Positions 48,583-59,409 of a DNA stretch of 64,000 nucleotides are shown here, one piece after another; the first letter of the stretch is position 1; every line of letters begins with the position of its first letter. Both the position numbers and the translations under genes were made by a program. Source of the DNA: Diogma glabrata (taxonomy: Eukaryota; Arthropoda; Insecta; Diptera; Cylindrotomidae); NCBI GenBank assembly GCA_963693315.1, contig OY856186.1, positions 84,569,496 to 84,633,495 on the forward strand, in the 5' to 3' direction. The notes beneath the pieces were generated by a model. That model ran no database searches. It was not told the DNA's origin and saw only the letters and a list, made by a program, of their open reading frames with translations.

Positions 48583-49663
48583 TATAACCATTGGACCTTT
48601 GGTAACTAAATTAATTTACCCGGGATGCCGTTTATCCCCAAACGAAACTTAACTTTGGAAATCTCTTATAGCTGGAATTTATTTTTCCATCAAAAAAAAA
48701 TTAATAAGTACAAAAATCTAACGAAAAAAATAGTAATCATAATAATATAAATAATAAAAACCTTATTTTATATTCTGTTGTTGATGCTGTTTCCACCAGT
48801 TGCAATACCACGCTCCAAAGTTGTTGAATATTTCGTTCTGAATAAGCAGAGGTATTATTTCGGGTACTCAGTGAATTCCTTTAAGCCAATATTTGTTTAA
48901 TTCCTGATTTGAAATATAGAATATCCGTTTGGAACTACGCACCACTACTATTGTTGCTATTATTAACCAAAAACCTTGACATCTTTTTGGTAATCCAGAT
49001 TTGTATTATATATATCGAAAACAAAGAACATCTGGTGTCACAGGATGAAACATTTTCATTAGTGTTAACTTCTTATAAAATGGACAATTACAAGTCACAA
49101 TTGGCCATAATAAATTTTTTATTGTATTCTTATTAATGTTTACAACCATAACACAATAATAATTTCATTGTAAATTTGACTTATAATATTTTGTAATTGA
49201 TGGACTTGTATTATTTCACATCACATTAATTAGCAATTAACTTAAAAAAGCCCACATATATCTTAACACATTAATGAATTTAGTTTTATGTAATGTTTTC
49301 ACAAACTCAATTGAACATTTTATTTTAAGATTCAAAAACAGAATGAGCCTATTTCTAAAACAAAATGTGTTTTTGTTGATTCTTTTTGACATCTTATCAT
49401 GTCAAAATAGCTCGGGTAATACTAAAAAAAAATTCAATAAAGATTAATAACGACATCTGTTTGTTAGAATTGGAAATAAAAATTTAGTACGTTCGTTGCT
49501 TTTTATGGTACAATTGAAATTTAACTAGCAGTTAAGTATTAGAAAATTTTAAATTATTGTTAATGTGAAAATGAATGGAAACTAATGAAATACATCTTTA
49601 TTGAATTGAAAACGAAGATGAATTTGGTTTTATTATTGTTTCGTGATTATTGCGATCGTTACA
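48583..49663 (-). repeat. 5' LTR of the gypsy element
   Basis: 1,081 bp and apparently identical to 38764-39844. It would carry the element promoter. Immediately to its right is the ACTT target duplication and then LINE endonuclease coding sequence. Confidence 0.95.
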
Positions 49664-49667
49664 ACTT

Positions 49668-52518
49668 CACCAACATAAGAGGTCTCAATTCCAATCTAAA
49701 CGAGGTTCATCACTACATCGAAAAAAAAAAACCTGACATATTGTTTCTTACCGAAACAATTGTTAGTGGCAAAGCATCGAAATTGGATCTCGATAAATAC
49801 CGGATACCTAGTTACGAATTGGAACATTCCTTTTATAACAAACATGGTGTCTGTGTATTTGTTCGAGATTCACTTTCATGTATGAGAATTAAGGCCTACG
49901 AGTTGAACTCTAAGCACCATAATTCTATAGCACTGAAGATCTCAGGTGTTGATGAAACTATGTTTGTAATAGGATTATACAGATCCCCAAATTCTCCCTC
50001 AGGATGTCCCTTTTTCGATAAAATATCGGCTAATCTAGACAAGATTACCACGGACTACCCCAAAGCAAGAATGGTTATTCTTGGAGACTTCAATATTCAT
50101 AATAAAGAATGGCTTAAGTATTCATCGCGCACTGACGACGTAGGAAGGCAAGCCGAACTGATACTCGCAGATTATCACGGTTTGACGCAAATGATAGAGT
50201 GTCCCACTAGAATCGCAGACAATTCACATCATAACAATAATTTGCTGGATCTGTTTTTGACAAACAAACCAGATACTACGAAGACAAAAGTTGACCAACC
50301 CCTGGGATCATCGGACCATTTACTAATATCAGCAATAGTGCAATTTACATCACCGACACAAATTAAAGCAAATCCTCGTCGGGTCTGGAACTATAAACGC
50401 GCTGACTGGGAGGGACTGAGAAACTTTTATGATGAAACACCTTGGAAAACTATTTGTTGTGTTGATCAAGATCCTAGCACATCGGTAATAAGAATTTCTG
50501 AAATCATAAAAGAAGGAATGCGGCGGTTTATTCCAAATCGATTAATCACTCCTAAAACTGAGCCTTGGCTCACGCGGGATGTTGATGAGGCAGTAAGGAA
50601 TAAACGCAAAGCATTCAAGGCGTATAACGCTAATAAAACTCCTGAAACCCATAGAGCCTATAAGGAAGCCAGAAATATTAGTAAATTCAAAATAGACTTG
50701 GACAAAGACGCGTTTATCCAGAAGAAAGCAAAGAAATTCGCCGAGCACCCATCTGGCTCACGTAGTTTCTTTCAGGCAGTTAAATCAGTCCAGAGCAATT
50801 TTACTCGATCCTCTATTCCAACCCTAGTTCTGAATGACATTCCCGTGAGCGACTCGAAAGAGAAAGCGGATCTTTTGGGTCGTATTTTCGCAGAAAACTC
50901 AAACATAGTTGAACCCCCTCATTCTCCTACACTCATTTCCCCAGTTGTAACGAAAATGAAACCAATTATTTTTCGTTGCAATATTGTACGGAAAATGCTT
51001 CTTTCTATCAGTATCAACAAATCTGCTGGCCCCGACGGTATTCCACCCCTCATTCTTAAAAACTTTGCTAGACAACTAGCTCCAATTTTAACAAAAATTT
51101 TCTATTTATCTTATAAAACCGGAATATTTCCCGACTCTTGGAAGCTGGCCAGCGTTCAACCCATACCAAAGAAAGGCAGTAAGATAGATCCTAACAATTA
51201 TAGACCAATTGCAATTCTGTCGGTTTTAGCTAAAATATTTGAAAAATATGTTAACTACAATTTGATAGATTATTTGGAAATGTCGCAAATTATTGATGAT
51301 AAGCAGTATGGTTTTCGTAGAAGTCATGCAACAGGTGATCTGTTAGCCTACGTATCCCATCTCTGGAACAAATCGCTGGAAAACCACGGTGAAACATTCA
51401 GTATTTCACTTGACATCTCTAAAGCATTTGATAAAGTGTGGCATAAAAATCTTATAGCTAAATTAAAATCTTATGACATAGACCATCTTACTGTCTCATG
51501 GATTCATAGTTTTCTTACAGGTCGCCAATTTCATGTTAATTTAGATGGTATCACATCCAATATTTTCACAACCAATGCTGGGGTTCCCCAAGGTTCGGCA
51601 CTCTCACCAACCTTGTTTCTTCTATACATTAATGACTTACTTATTTCTACAGTGCACCCAATCCATAGTTTTGCTGATGACAGCACATTACATGCATCAC
51701 ATGCATCTCCTAAATTTCGATCTCATACTGCAGTTACCACTGATAGAGAGTTGCTAATTGATTCTATCAACAAAGATCTGGAGCGTATAATGGAATGGGG
51801 TGATCGTAATCTTGTTTCATTTAATCCAACCAAAACCAAATTATGCCGTCTTTCACGAATAGAGCGACATAAAAATTTTCCTATTAAAATAAACCATGAG
51901 GAATTGCGTGAGGTTGAATCAGTTAGACTTCTTGGAGTGGATATTCAAAATAACCTGAAATGGAATAAACATGTGTTCAACCTCGCTAAATCTGCAATGC
52001 AAAAATTAGGATTCTTGAGTCGATGTAAAAAATATTTCAATCCCGAGCAAATTTTGCTAATCTTCAAGTCTTTTATTCGTCCATGTATGGAGTACTGCTG
52101 TCATGTTTGGGGAGGTGCTTGTCAGTCAACAATAAATTGTCTAGACTCTGTTCAGAGAAAAGCAATACGGTTGATTGGTAATACCAAACTAACGGACCAG
52201 CTTGATTCACTCCAGCACAGAAGAAATGTGGCTGAATTGTCAATCTACTATAAATATAACTTTAGCGAATTCTCCTCTAAGGAAATTCAAAATATTCTTC
52301 CATCGTGTGCGCAGTATAATCGACAAACAAGAGCTGCCGAGTTATCCCATCCATTTGTTGTACAAATACCTCGTTGTAGAACTGTGTCCTTCCAAAACGA
52401 CTATTTTAATAGAGTGGCCAAATTATGGAACTCATTGCCTTCCTCTGTATTTCCCGATGAATTTTCCCCTCAGGCATTTAAAGAAAATGTCCATCATCAT
52501 TTAAAAAAATTAGTATAG
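49668..52518 (+). pseudogene. LINE EN-RT ORF, main piece (endonuclease and reverse transcriptase)
   Basis: Continuation of the frame opened at 38639. An apparent start at 49585 lies in the LTR and is an artefact. APE-type endonuclease: NIRGLNSN, ILFLTET, VILGDFNIHNKEW (about 50070-50110) and SSDHLLISA (about 50308-50335). RT: INKSAGPDGIPP, NNYRPIAILSVLAKIFEK, QYGFRRSHATGDL, SLDISKAFDKVWHK (about 51403-51450), NAGVPQGSALSPTLF and SFADDSTLHA (about 51667-51696). The C-terminal domain holds PCMEYCCHVWG. All catalytic motifs are intact and there is no internal stop, so before the LTR insertion the LINE was probably competent. The only damage is the insertion itself. Confidence 0.92.
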
Positions 52519-52667
52519 TTATCCTTATATCCCCATTCCTTCCATTTTCCTCATCTCCTTCCTTTATAGTTGACATGGTATCTTCGGATATTCAAAGAGT
52601 CTAAATAATGAATATTTCATATTTAGTGTGCTAAACATGTCTAACTAATTAATAAAAAAAAAAAAAA
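52519..52667 (+). other. LINE 3' UTR and poly(A)
   Basis: 135 bp of UTR followed by 14 A residues (52654-52667), then family R sequence resumes. Confidence 0.85.
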
Positions 52668-53095
52668 CTTATAATGCAATAATCTAGTTTTTGATCTCAC
52701 ATACCAATCCCGACCATCAAGATTTATCCAAATTTAATGTTCCTCCTCGTAATCACTTAAAATGGACGTTTTTTAAGCCAAATTTGACACACATTTGATT
52801 TTTTTGACACACTTCCGGTACAGTTATCGAACAACGCGTCCTTTCCGACCTGTCCCTTGTGTATATCTATTTTTAAAAATAAAAATTTTTGAAATCCCTC
52901 TAGCGGCTTTCCCTGCAGCGTAGGTAATGACGGACAGCCGGACGGCCGGACGGCCTACAGACAGACATGCATTTTTTTTTTGCTTTTTTAGAATCAGTAG
53001 GTCCTTCAACGTCGAGCAATGCCAAAAAAACTGGGGGGTAAGAATTTCACTTTGAGCTCATGAATGTAATACTTAGGTCTTTCAGACCGAAGTAA
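52668..53095 (-). repeat. Repeat family R, head half (partner of 36873-38053)
   Basis: Reads leftwards from GGTCTGAAAGACCTAAGTAT (53090) through the head region (CTGTCTG words, CTGCAGCGTAGG, GTACCGGAAGTGTGTCAAA) to CTTATAATGC at 52668, where the LINE poly(A) cuts it. The same head is seen whole at 55925-56345 (+). Short frames with VCLSVGRP come from its CTGT-rich patch and are not genes. Confidence 0.85.
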
Positions 53096-53829
53096 TTTCG
53101 CATTGAAAATAATTTTCACATACGAAAGTGCTCATGTAAAAATTAAACACAAAAACACAGGGTCCCATGCAGCATGGTTATCTCTTTTCATTCAGAAGAA
53201 AAAAATATAATTTTATTCTTCTATTGGCAGAAAGAAAAAACTGCCAAACAATATATTTTTTATTTTAATAATAAATATATTTTTATTTCTAAATAAACAC
53301 AAAACCAAAAACAATTAATCGTCAAACAATATCCATTTCACTCTAAAATTATTCTAAATAAAAACAAAACCAAGGCGTTCATTTTTGAGCAATTTTAGTT
53401 AGGATTGCAATTAACTAACGTGCAATTTTAGTTAGGATCAAATTTTCAGTTTTAATATTGTCAGTTTTATTTTAATCCAAATACTTTTGAGAAAAATAAA
53501 ATAAAATTGAATAAGCTTGGTCATCGGTAAAAATGTTGACAATATATATACATATGTCTGTTATTTTGTAAGCATATTTGGTAACGGAAAACCTCGTTAG
53601 CAACGGAAAACCTTGATGATATTTAAATTTCTAGGCTACTGTGTTTTTTCAATGCAAATACTACCATGTTAAATTTGCACACTACTATATAGCAGTGGCC
53701 CATTTCTCCGATGAAATTGAAATTGAATCTGCAAACCGACTGGAATATTTAATTTACTCTAGTATCCGACCAAAGTAAATTTTGACCACTACCGCTGAAA
53801 ACAAATGAGTTATCTTGTTTTTTCAAATA
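53096..53829. other. AT-rich non-coding stretch
   Basis: Nothing recognised, apart from a duplicated GCAATTTTAGTTAGGAT at about 53390 and 53432. Confidence 0.4.
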
Positions 53830-54230
53830 AATAGTTTAAATCAAAAAACATTTTTACATTTATTTTTTTACATTTTTTTTTCGATTTACATATTGGTGGT
53901 GCATTCTAACTGGACATTTTATTTTTATATGAGTCCCATTATTGGCACCAGCAACACATTCGGAAGCTGCAGTTCTCCCTTTTTTTATAAAATTTACGCC
54001 CGATTTTCGCTAGAGCGGCTTCTTCTGGAAATTTGATAGCCGCTGGGAGAATTTTTTTAACGGTAAAATCTAATTGTTTGTCCACAATTCTTTTTATAGT
54101 TTGTCTTGGTATTGAAAAAACCGCATCAACAGCTCTTCTGCTGCACCCCGTTGCAAGTCAAAATAGGAAAACTACTACCTTAATTTCTCTATTCCAGCCG
54201 TGGTTTTTTGCCAGTAAATATTAACAAATT
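53830..54230 (-). pseudogene. PIF/Harbinger transposase remnant
   Basis: Broken minus-strand frames read TGCSRRAVDAVFSIPRQTIK (about 54155-54095), then ILPAAIKFPEEAALAKIGRK (about 54048-53990), then VAGANNGTHIKIKCP and HHQYVNRKK (about 53955-53880). This is the order of conserved segments in Harbinger nucleases: 'ATG.S.R.V...F.IS..T', 'P..I..P', then 'GAIDGTHI'. The catalytic Asp of GxxDGTHI is replaced by Asn, and there are at least two frameshifts. No terminal repeats were identified. Confidence 0.75.
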
Positions 54231-54511
54231 CTTTGAAAAACAAGGGCTGAAAATCTTATGTGTAAACGGCACATTTCATCGTTAAATGATAATACATGCT
54301 CGAAACAATGGGCGATATACAGGAGAGCTTTTGAGCATAATTTAATCCCTAAAAGTATATTTGATTATAAAAATTATAAAAAATAAAACATTTTGTAATT
54401 ATATAAATATTTTTATATTGTGTAGTTATATTTATTTAGATAGATTTAAATTAAATTACCCTATGTTTTTGATTAAATGCAATCATAAGCATTAAAATTT
54501 CATTTACTCTA
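54231..54511. other. Short non-coding stretch
   Basis: Nothing recognised. Confidence 0.35.
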
Positions 54512-55107
54512 ATTTTTCACTCCATACCAATTGCTCCATGTTTATAAGTCCTATATTCGTCCCTGTATGGAGTACTGCTGTCAAGTTTGGGGTGCTGCCT
54601 CTGTTTCCATCTTGGCCCTCTTGGACTCTGTTCAAAAGCGAGCTATACGAATTGTAGGTGATCGAACTTTGACATCACAACTTGATTCCCTACAACATCG
54701 TCGCACTGTTGCTGACCTCGTTGTTTTTTACAAATATCGTCATCAGCAGTGCTCAGATGAAATCAGCGGCATCATGCCTCAAACTTATTCTTACCCCCGT
54801 TCCACTCGGCAATCGGCTGCCGCAACCAGTGAAACGGTAAAGATCCCGCGCTGTCATACTGGCAGATCGCAGAGAGACTTCTTTGTCCGAACTGCGTACA
54901 AATGGAATAGTTTGCCGGAACACTTAGTCTCAGGTGGCTTCAACCCACAGATGTTTAAAAAAAGCGTTAATCTACACCTCAGAACGCCAGTTGTTGTGGG
55001 ACCCAGGTCTAGACCTAGGTCTTAAAAGGTATTTATGTGTTGTTGTGACACATATTCTAAACCCTATTACACAACACATTTTATTAAAAAAAAAAAAAAA
55101 AAAAAAA
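54512..55107 (+). pseudogene. LINE 3' fragment: RT C-terminal domain, 3' UTR and poly(A)
   Basis: A 5'-truncated LINE begins near 54512. Its frame to 55025 holds VYKSYIRPCMEYCCQVWGAA, LDSVQKRAIRIVGD, QLDSLQHRRTVADL and KWNSLP, aligning with the last 170 codons of the LINE at 49.7-52.5 kb (KSFIRPCMEYCCHVWGGA, LDSVQRKAIRLIG) at perhaps 50-60 percent identity. The frame is open to the natural stop. The 3' UTR (55026-55082) has ACACATATTCTAAACCC and ACACAACACATTTTATT, then about 25 A residues. Matching tails at 18.2 and 29.6 kb identify the same family there. Confidence 0.9.
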
Positions 55108-55924
55108 TCATACTAATCTCAATTAATACGAATAACCACGTATTTCTTTGAATAAATTAAATTAATTAATTGTATTTATTGTTTCTATCTATTTAAAGAA
55201 TATTAAATAAATCTAACTAACCACCATTAATAAATTTTGATTTGTATTTAAATATGGGAAGTAAAGATATTTGACGATAGATGTCAGAAAAATTTTAATT
55301 TCATCGTTCAAAAAGAAATGGGCAAAATTGTATTCCAGTGGAAGAAAAAAACGAAAATATTTCAGCGAGAATAAACGTCAAAATATCAATTTCATCGGCA
55401 TTTTTGAGAAATGGGAGAGCTTCAACTTTAAAAAATATTACTTATCCTGTGTAATCTAAGCTTTTTACAAACAAACAATTAAATAAAGATTCGTCACAAA
55501 GGGTTTTTATTATTTTTTTTGTTATATTTAATATATGTTAGTTACTTCTCAAATGTTTTTATAACAAAAGCCAGTTTCCTCTATCCAAAATTAAGACAAA
55601 CTAAATAATCCTTATTGGAATTCAATCTTTCCATCCACTTAATTAATTATTTAAATTTGAACTTTTTTACGTTATTTTTAAATGTTAAAAATCAAACTTC
55701 TGTTTTAATTTTTTTGTTTTGACATCAAAATGAAATCTGAATCTATGTTTGTGAATTCTTTAATGACATGCACCATTCTGTCATTTCATTTAACACAAGC
55801 AATATATAATATCTGGAACTGGACTGAACTTCATGACCAATTTGTTCGAAATCTAGTCTGGGACGTTCAACATGCTGGGTGGCTATATCATCAATTGGCT
55901 AAGCAATCATCAATTCCAGTATTA
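55108..55924. other. AT-rich stretch with an unassigned 90-codon frame
   Basis: The frame at 55730-56002 (+) starts MKSESMFVNSLMTCTILSFH, a plausible signal-peptide-like start, but runs straight into family R from 55925. Its unique part (IYNIWNWTELHDQFVRNL) is not recognised. No splice sites support an exon. Confidence 0.25.
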
Positions 55925-57520
55925 CTTTGGTCTGAAAGACCTAAGTATTACATTCATGAGCGAAAAGTGAAATTCTTACTCCCACTTTTTGGCATTTCTT
56001 GACGTTTTAGGATACCCTGATTCTAAAAAAGCAAAAAAAAATGTATGTCTGTCTGTCTGTCGGCCTTCATTACCTACGCTGCAGAGAAAACCGCTGGATA
56101 GATTTCAAAAATTTTTTTATAAAAATATATTTACTCAAGAGACAGGTCGGAAAGGACGATGTGTTCGATAACTGTACCGGAAGTTTGTCAAAAAAATCAA
56201 TAAGTTTGTCAAAAACAACAAATTTTCATATTTTTAGCTTAAAAAACGTTCATTTTTAGTGATTACGAGTAAGAACATTGAATTTGGAGAAATCTTGGTG
56301 GTAGGGATTGGTATGTGAGATCAAAAACTAGATTATTGCATTATGAGTTTGTCAAAAAAATGTTGTCAAGTGTGTCAAAAGAAAGATTTTTATTTATTTT
56401 TTTACCCAATTTTTTGGAAAAAAATAAAATTAATTATTTGTTTGAAATTAATTTTTATTATTATTATTGATAATTATGATATTATAAGTATGTCAAAAAA
56501 ATGTTGTCAAGTGTGTCAAAAGAAATATTTTTATTTAGTTTTTACACAATGTTTTGGAAAAAAATATAACTAATAATTTGTATGACATGAAATTTTATTA
56601 TTATTATAGAGAATTATGGCATTATAAGTTTGTCAAAAAAATAATGTCAAGTGTGTCAAAAATGATTTCATTTATTTTTTAGCCAATTTTTTGGAAAAAA
56701 AATGTAGCTGTTTTTATGACGTAAATGTAATTGAAAATGAAATTGAGCATGGACATTTTTGAATTTGTTATAGTTTTTGAAATATTTTTGGAATTTTGAA
56801 AACAGTTTGTATTTTTGATTTTGTAATAATTTTTGCAATATTTTTAGAATTTGGGAAAATTTTAATTTTTGATTTTATAAGAATTTTTGGAATATTTTTA
56901 GAATTTTGAAAAATTTTAAATTATTGATTTTGTTATAATTTTTGGAATTTTGAAAAAAGTTTCAATTTTTGATTTTGTTATAATTTTTGCAATATTTTTA
57001 GAATTTTGGAAAAGTTTGAATTTTTAAGAATTTTTACAATATTGTCGGAATTTGAAAAAGTTTAAATATTTGATTTTATTCTAATTTTTGGAATAGTTTT
57101 GGAATTTTGAAAAAAGTTTGATTTTATTTAATTTTTACAATATTTTTGGAATTTTGAAAAACAAATGAATTTGTGATTTTGTAATATTTTCTCGAAACGC
57201 TAAATGGAGAGGTTTTTGAGTAGTTTGCTGAATGTATCATCTTTTCACTAAATTATGTTAACTTATGATCTGTTATAATTTTCCGGCATCGTATTGATGT
57301 TTCGTGTTAGTTTTGTAATAAATTTCTAAACAGAGATAAAAAATACTTGTACTTTACTAAAGAGTTTTATGTTTGATATACATCGCTGCCCAAAACTAAA
57401 AACCATGTCCTCATAAAAGTTTTTTGCCGAAAATCATATCAAAATCCTTAACCCAGACCGAAATCTTGATATCCCAGAGCTTAAGATTTCAGTCCCTCCA
57501 TATTTTGATGTATATAATTT
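55925..57520 (+). repeat. Repeat family R, full-length copy, plus orientation
   Basis: Structure: head (55925-56345) starting GGTCTGAAAGACCTAAGTAT; tandem block 1, units of about 140 bp starting AGTTTGTCAAAAAAATGTTG at 56346, 56488 and 56627; tandem block 2 (56755-57185) of about 55-60-bp T-rich units; unique tail (57190-57520) with GTTTGATATACATCGCTGCC, ending near CTCCATATTTT. No coding capacity. A non-autonomous DNA element with internal tandem arrays (for example Helentron-like) would fit, but I found no diagnostic ends or target duplication. Confidence 0.8.
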
Positions 57521-58145
57521 AATCTTATTTCTAGAACGCTTGATTTACTGTTAACAGAGCAGAATAGTTTTCAATAATATTTAGTTTTACCAATAAAATT
57601 TTTGCATATAAGACTATTTTGATATCAATTTATGATTTTAGATCAAAGACATGAATCATTTTGTTTTACATATATAAACTCAAAATGGGTAAAAACGATC
57701 GTTTTTCTACCCTACCAAAAAAACCATTTTGCTCTAAAAATGACATAAACTCCTTAAAATTTTACCTACTACCCAACATTAAAATTCAATCTTAAACTTT
57801 CTTCACCATTTTCAACCACATCACAATTTTTGGTCCATAGTAAAACACTTATGAAATTGAAATAAAATTATTACTGGATTAGTTCGATAAAACCAAAACT
57901 CCCATTAAAGAAATTCAATTTATATTTACATAACCTTAATTAAAATTGAAATTTGATTCATAATTTAAACTAAATCAACTTTCAACCTCAAATTTATTTT
58001 ATATTTTTGTTTTCAAGGTAATCGAAAAAAAGCTTTTAAATTTTTTTTCTATTTCTAATTCTATTTGGAAAATAAATAATTATTCAAAGATTTTGTTGAA
58101 TTTTAATTAAAATTATATAAAAAATTTTTTTTTTTGTTATTTCAG
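57521..58145 (+). other. Intron sequence upstream of the receptor exon
   Basis: AT-rich, ending in a strong T-run and acceptor (TTTTTTTTTTGTTATTTCAG) at 58145. Confidence 0.6.
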
Positions 58146-58242
58146 TTTGGATCTAAATTTAAAAGCTATGAAATGGGAGGGTGGAGAACCAAAATCAATA
58201 TGTAGTGAACCATGTCCTATTGGTCATATACGTAATCACCAG
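58146..58242 (+). CDS. Internal exon of a metabotropic glutamate receptor-like gene
   Basis: 97 bp bounded by a polypyrimidine tract with TTTCAG| and by CAG|GTATGT. One leading base completes a split codon; then 32 codons read LDLNLKAMKW, EGGEPKSICSEPCPIG and HIRNHQ. The pattern W-(E)GG-x-P-x-S-x-CS-x-PC-x-x-G-x-x-(K/R) is the start of the nine-cysteine (NCD3G) region joining the ligand-binding and seven-helix domains of class C GPCRs, and the text fits insect mGluRs best. The next exon should begin with the CCW cysteines; I did not find it to 64 kb. The exon marks the host gene and strand. Calcium-sensing or orphan class C receptors are less likely alternatives. Confidence 0.75.
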
Positions 58243-59409
58243 GTATGTTGATGAAGTATAAAGTTTGTTGCTAAATATAAATTGGATATGGATGGGGAAA
58301 GTGATTATTTTTAATCACTTTTATGCTTTATTGCATTGTCTGTTCTTGTTCAACTTTAGAGTTATGATCCAAAGTGAAGATAACCCGCATCTTGTTTTCT
58401 TGTTTCAAAACCAATTACTTTGTTGATTTAGTTCATTTATTACAACATTATGTTTTCATTCATTAAAATAAAAAATGAAATTACTAAATACATAAACCCT
58501 GCTAAAGCCTTAGAACAACAATTAGATTATTAAGAGCTTAGAGATAATTATTGATCGTAAAACTTAAAATTCTGTTTTATATTAACGCATAGAAAGATGT
58601 GAACAAAAGAAAATTGATAATCTTTTCTTAATAATTATTTTTTTATAATCTTTTATTATTTGATAATAAAATATTTATAAGAAAATTTGGAAGGGTCGTC
58701 ATTCTAAGTATGAATAGGTCGTCATCCTAAGTATTTTATATCTAAGTACGAAAATTAGTTATCTTTAATTTCTAGTTTTATGTTTTGATTTTTCATTGTA
58801 GTAGTAGCTCAGTGCTCCTGACTTATCAAGACTGGATGCATTTCCTAAACTTTAACAGATCCCAAAAGTTGCAAAAAAAAAAACTGAGTATAATTTATAC
58901 AAGATATAATTATCGATTTTGAGGAAAACAATTCTGCAAACAATATTCCCGAACAAGAATATTCCTTCTACAACTGTAGAAACTTCAACGGTTGGTTATA
59001 GAAATTTTCACTACTACGCATTCTAATTTAAAACTAATGTTCGTTTTGCAAAAGGAATTTCTTATACACAATTTTTCTTATCTTTTCAAAAATTATAGGT
59101 AAATTTATTTTTTACAAAAATAACTGCAGAAAATCTCATAAATCTTTGTCATTATTTAGAAAGTGTGTCGTTATTTAGTGTGATGTTGATTTAAAAAATG
59201 GTACAGAAGAAATAGAGGTTGGATATAATTTTCTTTTGCATTTCTTTGGAATTATATGAAATTTTGTGACCGTCATTGACAGCTATGGTGTGGGTTAAGC
59301 GAACTTCCTCATATGCACTCCTGATTATTTGACGTGCAAAAATAATGCAAAAAATAATTAACCTTGCCATATGCAAAAAGATGTATTAATGTTTCGGCTA
59401 AACAAACTC
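58243..59409 (+). other. Intron sequence downstream of the receptor exon
   Basis: AT-rich. No further exon was recognised by eye. Confidence 0.5.

Larger units (their letters stand above)
38764..49663 (-). mobile_element. Full-length Ty3/gypsy LTR retrotransposon, 10.9 kb, very young
   Basis: Two direct repeats of 1,081 bp at 38764-39844 and 48583-49663 keep a constant offset of 9,819 and show no difference that I could find. In element orientation (minus) each begins TGTAACG and ends GGTTATA. ACTT lies on both outer flanks (38760-38763 and 49664-49667), a 4-bp target duplication. Order in element sense: 5' LTR, lysine-like PBS, dyad-motif array, extra ORF, hairpin, gag, pol, 3' LTR. Gag and pol are open with catalytic residues present, and there is no env. 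It sits inside the LINE endonuclease frame. Together these features mean recent insertion and possible present-day activity. Confidence 0.97.
38054..52667 (+). mobile_element. LINE (Jockey/CR1-like), split by an LTR retrotransposon
   Basis: The LINE starts at about 38054 (AGAAACTCATC), interrupting family R, and ends in a run of 14 A residues at 52654-52667. The host repeat text resumes directly on both sides (GACAAACT | CTTATAATGC), with a short target duplication of about 5 bp (AAACT) merged into the poly(A). Subtracting the 10.9-kb LTR insertion, the LINE is about 3.7 kb: a 585-bp 5' region without an ORF, one 991-codon EN-RT frame, and a 135-bp 3' UTR. No ORF1 was found, so the copy is either 5'-truncated or a single-ORF type. 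Confidence 0.9.

Noticed and set aside
49585..49667. Apparent N-terminus (start at 49585) of the LINE polyprotein
   Set aside because: These codons lie in the gypsy 5' LTR and the target duplication. The real frame begins left of the LTR element at 38639 or 38697.
52824..53009. Frames containing VCLSVGRP-type text (also near 56000 and 61100)
   Set aside because: They come from the CTGT-rich head of repeat family R and recur with it in both orientations; not a protein family.
55730..56002. 90-codon frame with a signal-peptide-like start
   Set aside because: It runs into repeat family R at 55925, and its unique part matches nothing I recognise and has no splice support.
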